Source of the DNA: Orobanche coerulescens
Lineage: Eukaryota; Streptophyta; Magnoliopsida; Lamiales; Orobanchaceae
Direction: 5' to 3'
Assembly (NCBI GenBank): GCA_033398695.1
Contig: CM065809.1
Coordinates: 177,806,501-177,870,500, forward strand
Length of the DNA stretch: 64,000 nucleotides
Positions 12,170 to 22,226 of the stretch are shown here, piece by piece (the stretch's first letter is position 1; each line of letters opens with the position of its first letter). The notes beneath the pieces were generated by a model, which worked only from the letters and a program-made list of their open reading frames with translations, ran no database searches and was not told where the DNA came from. A program made the position numbers and the translations under genes.

Positions 12170-13421
12170 GGCCGTTGTTGATCTGTTTTGTCACATAATG
12201 TTATTTTCAATCCGGTCAATTTGAGATATTTTCGACCCGTTTCGTTTGGGACGTTATTTTCGACTGTTTTCCTCTTAGGATATTATTTTCGATCTGTTTT
12301 GCTCTGGAATGTTATGTTTGAACTGTTTCGTATCCATACGTTATCTTTGATCCATTTCATCATGAGACATTATTTTTGACAGTTTTCGCTCGAGGACATT
12401 ATTTGACTCGTTCTGCCCCGGGATGTCATTTTTGATTGTTTTTGTTTTGGAATGTCATTGTGGACTGTTTTTGTTCTGGGACGTCATTTTTGACCCGTTA
12501 TGCTCGACATTTTCAACTCATTTATGACATTTTCGATCAATTTCGGTCGGAATGATATTTTCAACTAGTTTTGCCCAGGGATGATGTTTTTGACCTCTTT
12601 CATCCTGAGATGTTAAGTTTCGTAATGAGTCGAAAATAATGACGGGTCGAACACGTCCCAGTACGAAAGGGGTCGAAAATAACATGTGATGAAACACATT
12701 GAAAATAACGTCCCCGCATGAAGCGTGTTGAAAATGATGTTCTGTGGAGAAATAAGTTGAAAATGACTAGAATCGAAAATGACTTCCCAGCATAGTCGAG
12801 AATGACTTTACGGGATGGAGCAGATTGAGAATAATGCCCAGAGTAGAAACAGTAAAAATAACATCCCGTGATGAAACAGGTTAAATATGATGTTCCCAGA
12901 TGATATGGGTCGGAAATAACGTCGTAGTGGGAACATGTTAAAAATGACGCACCGAGGAAAAAATGAATCGTAAATGATTCCCCAAGGCAGAACTGGACTA
13001 ACATGTCATCACAGAAGAAACGGGTTAAAAATACCATTCGAGAGAGAATATAATTGAAACTGACTTCCCGATGCGAAACAGGTCGATAATGACGCTCGTA
13101 TCGGTCTCGGAACGGGTAGAAAAAGCCGTTCCATGACGAAATGGGTTGAAAACGACGTTCCAGTGAAAAACTAGTTGATAATATTAGAGGCGAGTCGAAA
13201 ATGACGTCCCAAGACAAAACAGGTCGAAAACAAAGCCCATGAAAACGAGTCAATAATGATGACCAGTATATAACGGTTTGAAAATGACGTCCCGAAAGGA
13301 AAATAGTCGAAAATGGTGTTCTGAGATGGAATGAATCGAAAATAATGTCCTGTTGTGAAAACAATCGAAAATAATGTTCCATGATGAACAATGGTTGAAA
13401 GAAACTAATATCAACAGTGCC
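12170..13421. repeat. Degenerate ~30-bp tandem array that switches orientation near 12615
   Basis: The left part (12190-12615) consists of units like GGGACGTTATTTTCGACC followed by GTTTCGTT. From about 12620 to 13410 the same unit runs in the opposite orientation (GGTCGAAAATGACGTCCC). Units are about 28-35 bp and diverged. The outer ends are loosely complementary (GGCCGTTGTTGAT at 12170; ATCAACAGTGCC ending at 13421), which suggests a foldback-type element, but no target duplication is visible. The 263-codon minus-strand ORF at 12600-13391 is the array read through without stops, not a gene. Confidence 0.8.
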
Positions 13422-14121
13422 TTGACTAAATTAAGATCCAACTAAAACCGTATATACCAAATTCTGAATTTTTACTTGCTTATTAAAAACACCCCTAAAA
13501 ACTGATCGTCCTGTAATTTGCCATGAAATTATAGCATTAGGCCTCGTTTGGTAGCCTAGATTAGCCAATATAGGATACATATCTTAGCTAAGTTAGGAGT
13601 TTGTTAGCCAAGAAAATAATGTAGGAGGCCCGTGACATAGCTAAGCCCATGGTTAATTTACTGTTCACCTTCAGAAACTGTATCCCTCCAACTTGGTCCG
13701 ATTCATAATTTATGATTCTACAGTAATCAAGATTATAAACTGAAATGATATTATCACCCTTCCAAACTTAGTTTTCTTCCCTCTTATCTCTCCCGCTTTT
13801 TTTATTTTCCGTCCGGCAAGATGATGCAGGGGAACTTCCAGCCGCAGCTGCCGCTGTCACCACCACCGACCCTTTGGAAAACATCACCTTCGATCTTCCA
13901 AAACACCACTCTCAATTTTTATCACCATTCACCATTTGAATTTGAGATTTTTTGTTGATTTACTGCAATTTGTTTAATTACATATTTGCATTATAATCGT
14001 AGTTTTAAATTTAATCTTGACTTTAAACTAAAATACCAAACAACATACCTATTATTCACTATATTTATATTAGCATTATCTTACCTACTAAATATATACA
14101 CTAACAATTCACTATATGTAT

Positions 14122-14995
14122 TGTTGGGTTATATGGGCCAAAATGATTTCTTTATTATGATGGTCCAAAAATAATTTCTCCTGTGGTCCATCCTTAAAGT
14201 GACCCGGCCCAGACCCTGGAAGCAGCCCAAACCCATCTTAAAGTTGGATTAATCTCAGCCATTTGTTGGCCTCAATTAATCATGGCCCTTGGATGTGTGT
14301 GACCCTTTATATAAAACCCCCCAGAAACCCTACTCCATTCCACCGTCTCTTTTTCTTTTCTTCTGCCCCTGTTGACTCTCCCTCTCTCTCATCTCTCCCG
14401 TCTGTTGCTATCTTCCCTGTTTCTCCGCCATGGTTATCCCGGTTTCAGTTCCGGTTTTTCCTCGGCTAACCCTACTCCGATATATCTATAAATACCATTT
14501 TCGGGAGAGTTGAATATACACAACAAAAACGAGAAAAGAAAACCAATCCTGTTTACTCTTCGATTTTTCTTCTTCCTGTGAACTAAATCGAAGATATGTG
14601 TGACGGTTTTTGAGGCTTTTACCTGCGGGTGGTGTTCTAGGAAGGTCTTTGGTTCGAATATTGGCTGTGTGCTTCGGTTCTTCCTAAGGAGCAGCTTCCG
14701 GTCTGGTTGGGTCTCGTTTTTGGTGCTGGCCGCTGGTCTTTTTTGTCCTGGACGTGGGTTTTGTTGAGACAGAGGACTGAGTCGGGTTGTTCTTCAACTA
14801 GTGACTCCACTTCCAAATTATTTTCGATTCGTTTGGTTTGCGATTTCTCTACTCTTATTTAACTTCCAGTATTTTAATTCATTTAATTAGAAATTATGTA
14901 ATCCCTAATCCCTATCCCAAATTAATTTGTGTAATAGTTATATTCGTTAGAATTATTGTAATAATTCGTCACCCGATTCGGATCGATACTCAACA
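14122..14995 (+). repeat. Copia 5' LTR
   Basis: 874 bp, starting TGTTGGGTTATATGGGCC and ending CCGATACTCAACA-type. A TATA box, TATATAAAA, lies at 14308-14316, with the likely transcription start about 30 bases later. Confidence 0.93.
14308..14316 (+). promoter_or_regulatory. TATA box of the copia LTR
   Basis: TATATAAAA in the 5' LTR. The equivalent site in the 3' LTR is TATATAAG at 19917-19924. Both are followed by a C-rich run. Confidence 0.6.
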
Positions 14996-14996
14996 T

Positions 14997-15008
14997 TGGT
15001 ACCGGAGC
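14997..15008 (+). other. Copia primer-binding site
   Basis: TGGTACCGGAGC starts one base after the 5' LTR. It resembles the initiator-methionine tRNA complement TGGTATCAGAGC with two differences. Confidence 0.7.
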
Positions 15009-15484
15009 TTGGTTCGGATCTGTTTGAATCGGGTCAACCCGGATCGCTCAGGTATAACGGCTTTACCCTTTTCTTTACCGTTTTCTGTTTGCTGCTCTTC
15101 GTTACATTTTTTTTTTCCGTTCTTCGTGATATTCTCGATACTGTTCTTCGTGATACTGTCTTGGTGTTGTTGCTTCTGCTGCGTATGTTGTTTGACGCAT
15201 TGTTGGTGATATTCTATGTGTTTATTACTACGATATTACTTCGTGTTTATTTTGAATCTGGGAATTTTCATAAACCGGCATTAAAACCCTCCTGCCTGGA
15301 CCACTTAAGCGTCCTCGGATCTTGTAGGGGCCTGGTGTTGAATTTTTCGGATTCCTTTAATTTTATTTATCTGTGTGATTTTGTTAGTTACTTTGTGTTT
15401 CTGTGTTTTGATAAAACCAACAGTCTCCTTCTTATCTGTGTTTTTCATAAATTTTCAAAAACTTTGTTCATTTTGAAAATTAAA

Positions 15485-18400
15485 ATGGGAACTATCTCTG
15501 CCTTCTCTGTGGCCTCATTTGATGGAAAAGGTGATTTTGCCATTTGGCAACAGAAAATGAAAAGCATACTCATTCAACAAAAATGTTTCAAAGCTATCGA
15601 TAACTCGCTTCTAATGTGACTGCGGATAAAAAGACTGAATTTGATGAGTTTGCTTACTCTGCGATTATCTTGAACCTATCTGACTCTGTGATTAGAAAAA
15701 TAGGTAAACATGGTTCGGCTAAAGAATTATGGGAAAAATTAGAAGAAATATATACTGAAACTTCACTACCCAACAAACTATTTCTTCTTGAAAATTTTTT
15801 CCGCTACAAACTCGATCTAAACAAAGACATCGATGCTAATTTAGACGTGTTTACAAAACTGGTTCAAGATATAAAGTTAACTGGAGATAAAAACATCGAT
15901 GATTACACTCCGATTGTGCTTTTGAATGCTATTCCTGATACTTACAGTGATGTAAAATCTGCCATTAAATATGGTAGAGATCAAGTGACATTGGATATTG
16001 TTGTTAACGATTTGAAAAGCAAAGAATTAGATTTGAAAAACAATAAAGGTGCCGCTCTTAAAAATCTTGGCGAAGTTAATTTTGTTAAGGGAAGACCTCA
16101 AAACCGTTTTCAAAATAACAAGTCTTCCAACAGTCAAAATAACCAAGCCACCAAGAAAAAGGGTAAAGGAAAAAATCGGTTTAAACCTAGACCAACTAAT
16201 CATAATGTTACAATTGCGGTGAATATGGTCACTACATTCAAGACTGCACTAAACCTAAGAAGAACCAGCAATCTGAACATGCGAATTTAGCTGTCAGTAA
16301 AAATCTAGGTTATGTGTTTATGATTTCTGAGGAAATGCATGCTTCTGTGAACTCTGTGTTAGCTGACCTTGGTGAAAATGATTGGCTGGTTGATTCTGCG
16401 TGCACATTTCACATGACACCATACAAACAACTTTTTTCTAGTTATCGCGATTTGAAAAACCGATATGTGTATATGGCTGATCATGTAAAACGAGATGTTG
16501 CTGGAATAGAAACGGTGTGCCTTAAATTTGAATCTGGAAATTCGATAACTTTGGAAAATGTTAGGCACGTTCCTCATTTAGCTCATAGTTTAATGTCTTG
16601 TGCTTGTCTTGAAAATGATGGTTTTGAAGGTACTTGGGGTAAGGGTGTAATGAAAGTTACGAGAGGTCCCAAAACATTTTTTGTTGCCATTCGTAAACTG
16701 AACTTATATATTTGCTCCACTGTTAGTAACATTTCCGTAAATGCAGTCCAATGGGATAAAACTGAAATCTGGCATAAACGGTTAGGTCACATCAGTGGTA
16801 AAGGTCTTGAAATACTGCACAAAAATGGTTGTTTTGGAAATGACAAAATATCTGACATGCCATTCTGTGATAATTGTGTGTATGGTAAACAATATCGTGC
16901 GAATTTTCCTCATACACCTTCCCCAAACCCCCTAGAAGTTCAAATGTGTTTTAATATTTACATGCTGATGTGTGGGGGCCTGCTAGTGTTCCGACACATG
17001 GTGGGAACCGATATTTTCTGTCTGTGATTGATGATTATTCCAGGAAAGTCTTTGTGTTTCTTCTTAAGAATAAATCTGATGTGTTTGACACGTTCAAAAC
17101 GTGGAAAATTTTAATTGAAAAACAAACCGGTAAGAAAATTAAAATTTTGAGAACTGACGGTTTGGAATTCTGCAACAATTTGTTTGAAACTTTGTGTGCG
17201 GAAAGTGGTATTCAAAGGCATATGAAAGCACCCTACACCCCCAACAAAACGGAATCGCTGAGCGCATGAACCGAACCCTCCTTGAAAGGGTAAGGTCTAT
17301 GCTCGTCAGTTCCGAATTGTCAAAACGTTTCTGAGGTGAGGCTTTATCTACGGGTGCCTATATTATAAATAGATCTCCATCTGTCCCTTTGAATGGAAAA
17401 TATCCAGAATCTGTGTGGACTGGTAATAATATTGATTTCTCAAATCTTCGTGTATCTGGGTGTGCTGCATATGTTCATCATAAACATGACAAACTAGAAC
17501 CTAAATCGATAAGATGTGTGTTCTTAGGCTATCCAGAAGGAGTTAAAGGATTTAGGTTATGGCTTAAGGGCGAACCGGGGTTTAAGGTGCTAATTAGTAG
17601 GGATGTTATATTTAATGAAGATGAATTTCCTTGTCTTGAACATCCTGCACCTGCACCCGCACCCGCACACATACCTAATTCAGAATCTGTTTCTAACTAC
17701 CCTACTTTGAGCGAGGTGGAGCCTGAAAATGATGAAATTTTGCATGTTGTAAATGAAAATCCCTCTGAAATACCGTCTGAAAATTCAAGTGATGAAATAA
17801 TTGAGAATGTCGATGAAAGTGCTGATCTGTCTGACTACCAATTAACTAGAGATAGGCCTAGAAGAGAGAATGTTAGGAGGCCTCACCACTTTAATGATTT
17901 TCATATGATGTCTCATGCTTGCAATGTGTTTGAATCATTGGATAATAATGAACCTAAAAGCTACAAAGATGCTTTAAAATCTGAAAATGCTTCTGATTGG
18001 CTAAATGCTATGAATGATGAAATGAACTCTCTGCATGTTAACCAAACTTGGACTCTTGTCCCAAAACCTGATCGTTGTTCTCTTGTGGACTGCAAGTGGT
18101 TATTCAAGGTCAAGAATGAAGTAGAAAATATCAGATTTAAAGCTAGATTGGTTGCTAAAGGTTTCACTCAAAAGGAAGGAATTGATTATACTGAAATATT
18201 TGCTCCTATTGTGAAATTCACCACTGTGCGTGTCATGCTTGCTTTAGTTGCTCACTTCAATTGGGAATTAAAACAAATGGATGTTAAAACAGCTTTTCTA
18301 CATGGTGAATTGAATGAGAAAATTTATATGAGGCAGCCAGAAGGTTTTGTTGACTCTAATAAACCTGAACATATTTGCCTTCTTAAAAAGGCTCTTTATG

Positions 18401-19510
18401 GTTTGAAATAGTCTCCAAGGCAATGGAACAAGAAATTTGACTCTTATATGCTTTCTTTAAAATTCAAACGTAGTTCGTATGACCCTTGCCTTTATTTTAA
18501 AGAAAACTCTACTGTTCCTATCTTCTTGCTTATCTATGTGGATGACATGTTACTTGTGAGCCCGTGCATGAAGTTGTTTGATCATGTTAGATCGTGTCTT
18601 AGTGAACAATTCGACATGAAATACCTAGGAGATGCTCAAAAAAATATTAGGCATGACCATTATTAGAGATAGAAAAAACTGTTCCTTATTTCTAAACCAG
18701 TCATCCTACATTGAGAAAATACTTGAAAAATTTTCTATGACTGCTGCAAAACCTGCTTCTGTGCCTCTTGCAACTCATTTTCTGTTAAGCAAAGATCAAT
18801 CTCTTAAAACTAGTGAAGAAGAAAAATCAATGGAAAATGTTCCCTGTTCTAATGCTATAGGATCAGTCATGTATCTCATGGTTAGCACTAGGCCAGACAT
18901 AGCCTATTCTGTTAGTTGCTTGAGTAGATATATGTCTAATCCTGGTATCCCTCATTGGGAAGCCTTGAAATGGCTTCTTCGTTATTTGAAATCCTCTGTG
19001 GATGTTGGTATTAAGTTTTCTAAATCTGCTGATGGGGTTAAACTTATTGGATATGTTGATTCTAACTTTGCAAATGATCGTGACAATCGAAAATCTACGA
19101 CCTCTTATGTGTTTACACTTTGTGGCTTTTGCATTAGCTGGAAATCACAGTTACAGAATGTTGTTGCCTTATCTACGACTGAATCTGAATATGTTGCTGC
19201 AACTGAGGCGTTTAAAGAAGCCATATGGCTAAATGGTCTTTTATCTGAAATCGGTTTCCTAAAGGAAAAAGTCGTGGTATTTTCTGATAGCCAATCTGGA
19301 ATTCAGTTATGCAAAAATCCTGTCTTTCACGACCGCACTAAACATATTGATGTTAAATTCCACTTTATTCGTGATATTGTTGAAAAGGATGAAATTGAGC
19401 TTGGAAAAATTCCTTCACAATTTAACCCTGCAGATATTGGCATCAAATGCCTACCATTGGAGAAGTTCGTGTCCTACACCGACATACTGAACTTGGGAAC
19501 TCAAGACTAA
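15485..19510 (+). pseudogene. Copia gag-pol, broken by frameshifts and stops
   Basis: Gag starts at ATG 15485 and soon breaks (frameshift near 15610). The gag body follows at 15616-16200, then a zinc knuckle in which a frameshift near 16205 separates the cysteines. The protease region carries WLVDSACTFHM (about 16381). The integrase has the HKRLGH...CDNC zinc-binding region (16770-16880), with frameshifts near 16945 and 17265 and a stop near 17332. The reverse transcriptase (about 18030-18640) has YVDDM and an in-frame TAG at 18409, and there is another frameshift near 18640. RNase H (about 19050-19420) has TESEY and SDSQS. The product would be cytoplasmic virus-like-particle proteins, but this copy cannot make the full polyprotein. 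Confidence 0.92.
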
Positions 19511-19709
19511 CTCTTAGTCTTTGCCTTCTTTGTGATGGCCTTGCATTCTTAGTGATTACCTTGCTATCTTTGTGATGGTCTTGCTGTCTTAGTGATTGCT
19601 GTTATTTTTCTTTGTGATTACCTGTACTTTGTATTTTTGAGTGCAGGTGGTGTCCTACGGCGATGATGACCTCTGTCTCTATTGTGTGCCCCGATGACTC
19701 ATTTGGCCC

Positions 19710-19720
19710 AGGTGGAGAAA
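19710..19720 (+). other. Copia polypurine tract
   Basis: AGGTGGAGAAA sits immediately before the 3' LTR and is the expected plus-strand priming site. Confidence 0.7.
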
Positions 19721-20595
19721 TGTTGGGTTATGTGGGCCAAAATGATTTCTTTATTATGATGGCCCAAAAATAATTTCTCCTGCAGCCCACCCTTAACGTG
19801 ACCCGGCCCAGACCCTGGAAGCAGCCCAAACCCATCTTAAGGCTGGATTAATCTCAGCCATTTGTTGGCCTCAATTAATCCTGGCCCTTGGATGTGTGTG
19901 ACCCTTTATATAAGACCCCCCCCAGAAACCCTACTCCATTCCACCGCCTCCTTTTCTTTCCTTCTGCCCGTGTTGACTCTCTATCTCTCTCATCTCTCCC
20001 GTCTGTTGCTATCTTCCCTGTTTTTCCGCTATGGTTATCCCGGTATCAGTTCCGGTTTTTCCTCGGCTAACCCTACTCCGATATATCTATAAATACCATT
20101 TTCGGGAGAGTTGAATATACACAACAAAAACGAGAAAAGAAAAGCAATTTGTTTACTCTTCGATTTTTCTTCTTCCTGTGAACTAAATCGAAGATTTGTG
20201 TGACGGTTCTTGAGGCTTTTACCTGCGGGTGGTGTTCTAGGAAGGTCTTTGGTTCGAATCTTGGCTGTGTGCTTCGATTCTTCCTGAGGAGCACCTTCCG
20301 GTCTGGTTGGGTCTCGTTTTTGGTGCTGGCCGCTGGTCTTTTTTGTCCTGGACGTGGGTTTTGTTGAGATAGAGGACTGAGCCGGGTTGTTCTTCAACTA
20401 GTGACTCCACTTCCGAATCGTTTTCGATTCGTTTGGTTTGCGATTTCTCTGCTCTTATTTAACTTCCAGTATTTTAATTCATTTAATTAGAAGTTGTGTA
20501 ATCCCTAATCTCTATCCCAAATTAATTTGTGTAATAGTTATATTCGTTAGAATTATTGTAATAATTCGTCACCCGATTCGGACCGATACTCAACA
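19721..20595 (+). repeat. Copia 3' LTR
   Basis: 875 bp, colinear with the 5' LTR with only scattered substitutions and tiny indels. Confidence 0.93.
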
Positions 20596-20694
20596 TTTAT
20601 CTTGATATTATACCCATCTTCTTACCTTCAGATACCTACCAAACGAGTCCTTATGATACATTATGTACCAAGATCATATTGGCAAGTAGGAACC

Positions 20695-20854
20695 TCATGG
20701 ACTGGGGTAGGATCCTCTGCGGTCACGCGCGTGATCTTGTGCGGCTCACAAACTGATCGGGATCGGACATACACACACACCCGTGCGGATGTATCTAAGC
20801 CAACAGATCTGTGGCCAACTGCGTGCACTGTAGAGGATCCTGCCCCCTCATGGA
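20695..20854. repeat. Imperfect inverted repeat upstream of the hydrolase gene
   Basis: The arms at 20695-20723 and 20827-20854 are complementary around the core AGGATCCTCT and share TCATGGACT/CCCCTCATGGA ends. The loop of about 100 bases is GC-rich and holds an (AC)n tract. It could be a small MITE, but no target duplication was found. The stretch from here to 21186 shows no other gene. Confidence 0.45.
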
Positions 20855-21120
20855 CTATAATTGTGTAGAGAATCACAGGCCTGGGCAGCTGTACAAAGTC
20901 AAAATGGCGTCCATCCAACAAATCTTCTATCTCAATAAAGGCCCCGTAAATAATTCCCTCTCCTTTGAAAACCCCATCGATCAACCAAAAGCCTGTTGTC
21001 GTTCAAATGAATTCCTCCGTTCATGAAAAAATGGACTTCGTGTGGTCGCCATTAACTATACCATTAACATGTAATGGAAAATGAAATCAACCACTATCTT
21101 GACTTCCTGAGAAAAAAAAA

Positions 21121-21129
21121 TATAAAAAT
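21121..21129 (+). promoter_or_regulatory. Candidate TATA box of the hydrolase gene
   Basis: TATAAAAAT lies 66 bases before the ATG, a plausible distance for a short 5' UTR. Confidence 0.4.
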
Positions 21130-21186
21130 ATTCCGATCATCACCAGATCTTATGTTACGCACGGCTGTTGTGTACTTTGTCGATAA

Positions 21187-22192
21187 ATGGCGAGATGCTT
21201 GAGCTTCACCGGATCGGCGGATTTTCTGTATCGGAGCTTCTTCTCCTATTCGGGGCTCCGATCCGTGAAAACGGATCTACACGACGGCACCGTCATGCAC
21301 TGCTGGGTCCCCAAATCGCTCAAGCCGTCGAGACCTAACCTGGTATTGGTCCACGGCTTCGGCGCAAACGCGATGTGGCAGTACGGGGAGCTCCTCCGCC
21401 ACCTGCTGCCGCGGTTCAACATCTACGTGCCGGATCTGGTCTTCTTCGGCGAGTCGACGACGGAGAGGGCGGATCGGAGCGAGGCGTTCCAGGCGCGCTG
21501 CGTCATGCGGCTGATGGAGGCGCACGGCGTCGAGAGGATGAGCGTCGTGGGGATCAGCTACGGGGGGTTCGTCGGGTACAGCATGGCGGCGCAGTTCCCG
21601 GAGGCGGTAGAGCAGGTGGTGCTGTGCTGCACGGGGGTGTGTCTGGAGGAAAAGGATCTCAAGAATGGGCTGTTTGAGGTGGCTGATTTGGATGAGGCGG
21701 CGAGCATTCTGATGCCGCAGACCCCGGCGAAACTGAAGGAGTTGATGAAGTTTGCGTTTGTGAGGCCTGTGAAGGCGGTCCCGTCTTGCTTTCTGTCTGA
21801 TTATATTGATGTGAGTTTTTCTGAATTTTTATTTAATTATACTATTGCTGTTTTTTTTATTAGAGACTGCATTTTTAAATAAATTTAAAAATATAAATTA
21901 ACTATTATATCCTTTGTTAATTGAATGTGTATAATATTTAAATGTGTATCAGAAACATTTTACTGATTCTATAATCTTATTTAATTAATCCTTCACCATA
22001 TACCTAACAAAATTAATTGATCCTTAATCAAAACCCTAGTTTCATGAACCTATGCTAATGAAATCCGTACTAATTAAAAAATTAAAAATTATATTTAAAA
22101 ATATAAATTTACTATAATAATCTATATTGATTAAACATCTGTCTCATTAATATAAAAATAAAATTCCCACAATACCTTATGCTTTAACTTTA

Positions 22193-22226
<34 letters not shown>

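Larger units (their letters stand above)
14122..20595 (+). mobile_element. Ty1/copia LTR retrotransposon, full structure, decayed coding region
   Basis: The LTRs are 14122-14995 and 19721-20595 (TGTTGGG...CAACA). The primer-binding site is TGGTACCGGAGC at 14997 and the polypurine tract is AGGTGGAGAAA at 19710-19720. The 5-bp flanks are TGTAT and TTTAT, a target duplication with one change. The domain order gag, protease, integrase, reverse transcriptase, RNase H is that of copia. The LTRs are nearly identical although the internal region has several frameshifts and stops, so this copy cannot be autonomous. Confidence 0.95.
13540..20650. mobile_element. Tourist-like MITE split by the copia element
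   Basis: The left end GGCCTCGTTTGGTAGCCT (from 13540) and right end CTACCAAACGAGTCC (ending 20650) are inverted repeats with TTA directly outside each (13537-13539 and 20651-20653). The copia retrotransposon at 14122-20595 interrupts it. Without the insertion the element would be about 635 bp. It contains a proline-rich 40-codon reading frame near 13822 of unknown significance. Confidence 0.6.

Noticed and set aside
12600..13391. 263-codon minus-strand ORF
   Set aside because: It is a read-through of the periodic ~30-bp array and has no domain.
14838..15619. Two plus-strand ORFs of 123 and 207 codons
   Set aside because: They cover the copia LTR and untranslated leader in hydrophobic, low-complexity frames; gag proper starts at 15485.
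21277..21677. GC-rich ORFs overlapping the hydrolase first exon in other frames
   Set aside because: Shadows of the real exon, whose frame carries the hydrolase motifs.
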